The notes beneath the pieces are model-generated. The model was not told the DNA's origin, searched no databases, and saw nothing but the letters and a program-made list of their open reading frames with translations. Source: Planctomycetota bacterium (GTDB taxonomy: Bacteria > Planctomycetota > Phycisphaerae > Phycisphaerales > SM1A02). From it: 6,368 bases of DNA. Numbering within the stretch: position 1 is the first letter of the stretch; every line of letters starts with the position of its first letter. Below are positions 6,169-6,368 of this stretch, piece after piece. The DNA lies in NCBI GenBank assembly GCA_027295365.1, contig JAPULD010000252.1, positions 1 to 6,368 of the forward strand. Direction: 5' to 3'. The translations under genes were made by a program, and so were the position numbers.

Positions 6169-6368
6169 ATGGCACGTCTCACCATTGTCTTTGGCTCGTT
6201 GCTCATCGCCCTCGGGTTGGTCGTGTACTTTGTCCTGGCCGATCCTGACGAACAGGGCAAAGTCAGCGTGACCGCGCTGATCCCCGCTTTTTTTGGAATC
6301 CCGATCGCACTATTGGGGGTTGTCGCCCTCAAGGAAAAGCTCCGTATGCATGCCATACATGGGGCGGT
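6169..6368 (+). CDS. Small protein with two membrane helices, N-terminal part (3' end outside window)
   Basis: The frame is open from ATG 6169 to the right edge (66 codons seen). AAGGA at 6156-6160 lies eight bases upstream. Residues 4-24 (LTIVFGSLLIALGLVVYFVL) form a first membrane helix. A short polar loop, ADPDEQGKVS, follows, then a second helix at about 35-53 (TALIPAFFGIPIALLGVVAL), and then a basic stretch KEKLR at 54-58. The positive charge after helix 2 and the acidic loop between the helices suggest both termini face the cytoplasm. The TALIPAFFG and GVVALKEKLR segments resemble small uncharacterised planctomycete membrane proteins as I recall them; no function is known. It is divergent from the permease relic and not linked in an operon with anything visible. 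Confidence 0.75.
   Translation, partial: MARLTIVFGSLLIALGLVVYFVLADPDEQGKVSVTALIPAFFGIPIALLGVVALKEKLRMHAIHGA

Noticed and set aside
6163..6362. Repeated CCATACATGG at 6163-6172 and 6353-6362
   Set aside because: One copy spans the start codon and the other lies in coding sequence; a single 10-bp repeat is probably coincidence.
1..6368. Search for CRISPR arrays, tRNA/rRNA genes, transposases, toxin-antitoxin pairs or a new defence system
   Set aside because: No regularly spaced repeats, cloverleaf, transposase motif or defence-gene signature was seen on either strand.

Overview
The window looks like chromosomal DNA of a planctomycete, most likely of the class Phycisphaerae (inference). The reasons are the C-terminal dockerin-like module with paired Asp/Asn calcium loops ending in a Leu-rich helix and a terminal NWG, which is common at the C-termini of secreted Phycisphaerae proteins; the run of signal-peptide proteins of unknown role; the FG-GAP protein; and a moderately high G+C content. 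I saw no phage, CRISPR, rRNA, tRNA or insertion-sequence feature.

Layout. (1) Positions 1-517, minus strand: the N-terminal 172 residues of a secreted FG-GAP/VCBS repeat protein, which runs off the left edge. A three-unit 9-bp tandem repeat lies inside its signal peptide. (2) Positions 518-650: a divergent intergenic region with a candidate sigma-70-type promoter for the rightward gene. (3) Positions 651-1625, plus strand: an exported HtrA/Deg-like trypsin-fold serine protease with an intact His-Asp-Ser triad, a small beta-rich N-terminal domain and no PDZ domain. (4) Positions 1689-3500, plus strand: an exported 603-residue, acidic, Met-rich DUF3352-like protein starting at GTG. It lies 63 bp after the protease with no terminator between them, so the two are probably co-transcribed. 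A strong intrinsic terminator follows at 3530-3558. (5) Positions 3567-5606, minus strand and convergent: a secreted three-module protein made of a lamin-tail-like domain, a PQQ-type glucose/sorbosone dehydrogenase beta-propeller and a dockerin-like tail. (6) Positions 5713-6032, minus strand: a wrecked ABC-transporter permease of the MacB/FtsX-like 'ADOP' type. Only the extreme N-terminus and extreme C-terminus remain, joined out of frame, and the gene's own terminator still sits at its 3' end. (7) Positions 6169-6368, plus strand: the start of a small protein with two membrane helices, cut by the right edge.

Four of the five live genes encode proteins with export signals and the fifth encodes a membrane protein, so the locus concerns the cell envelope. 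The protease and the DUF3352-like protein are the only pair with an operon-like arrangement. The other genes are divergent or convergent and share no evident pathway. I did not find a convincing new multi-gene system. The most interesting items are the internally deleted permease relic, which simple ORF calling misses, and the domain fusion in the dehydrogenase.
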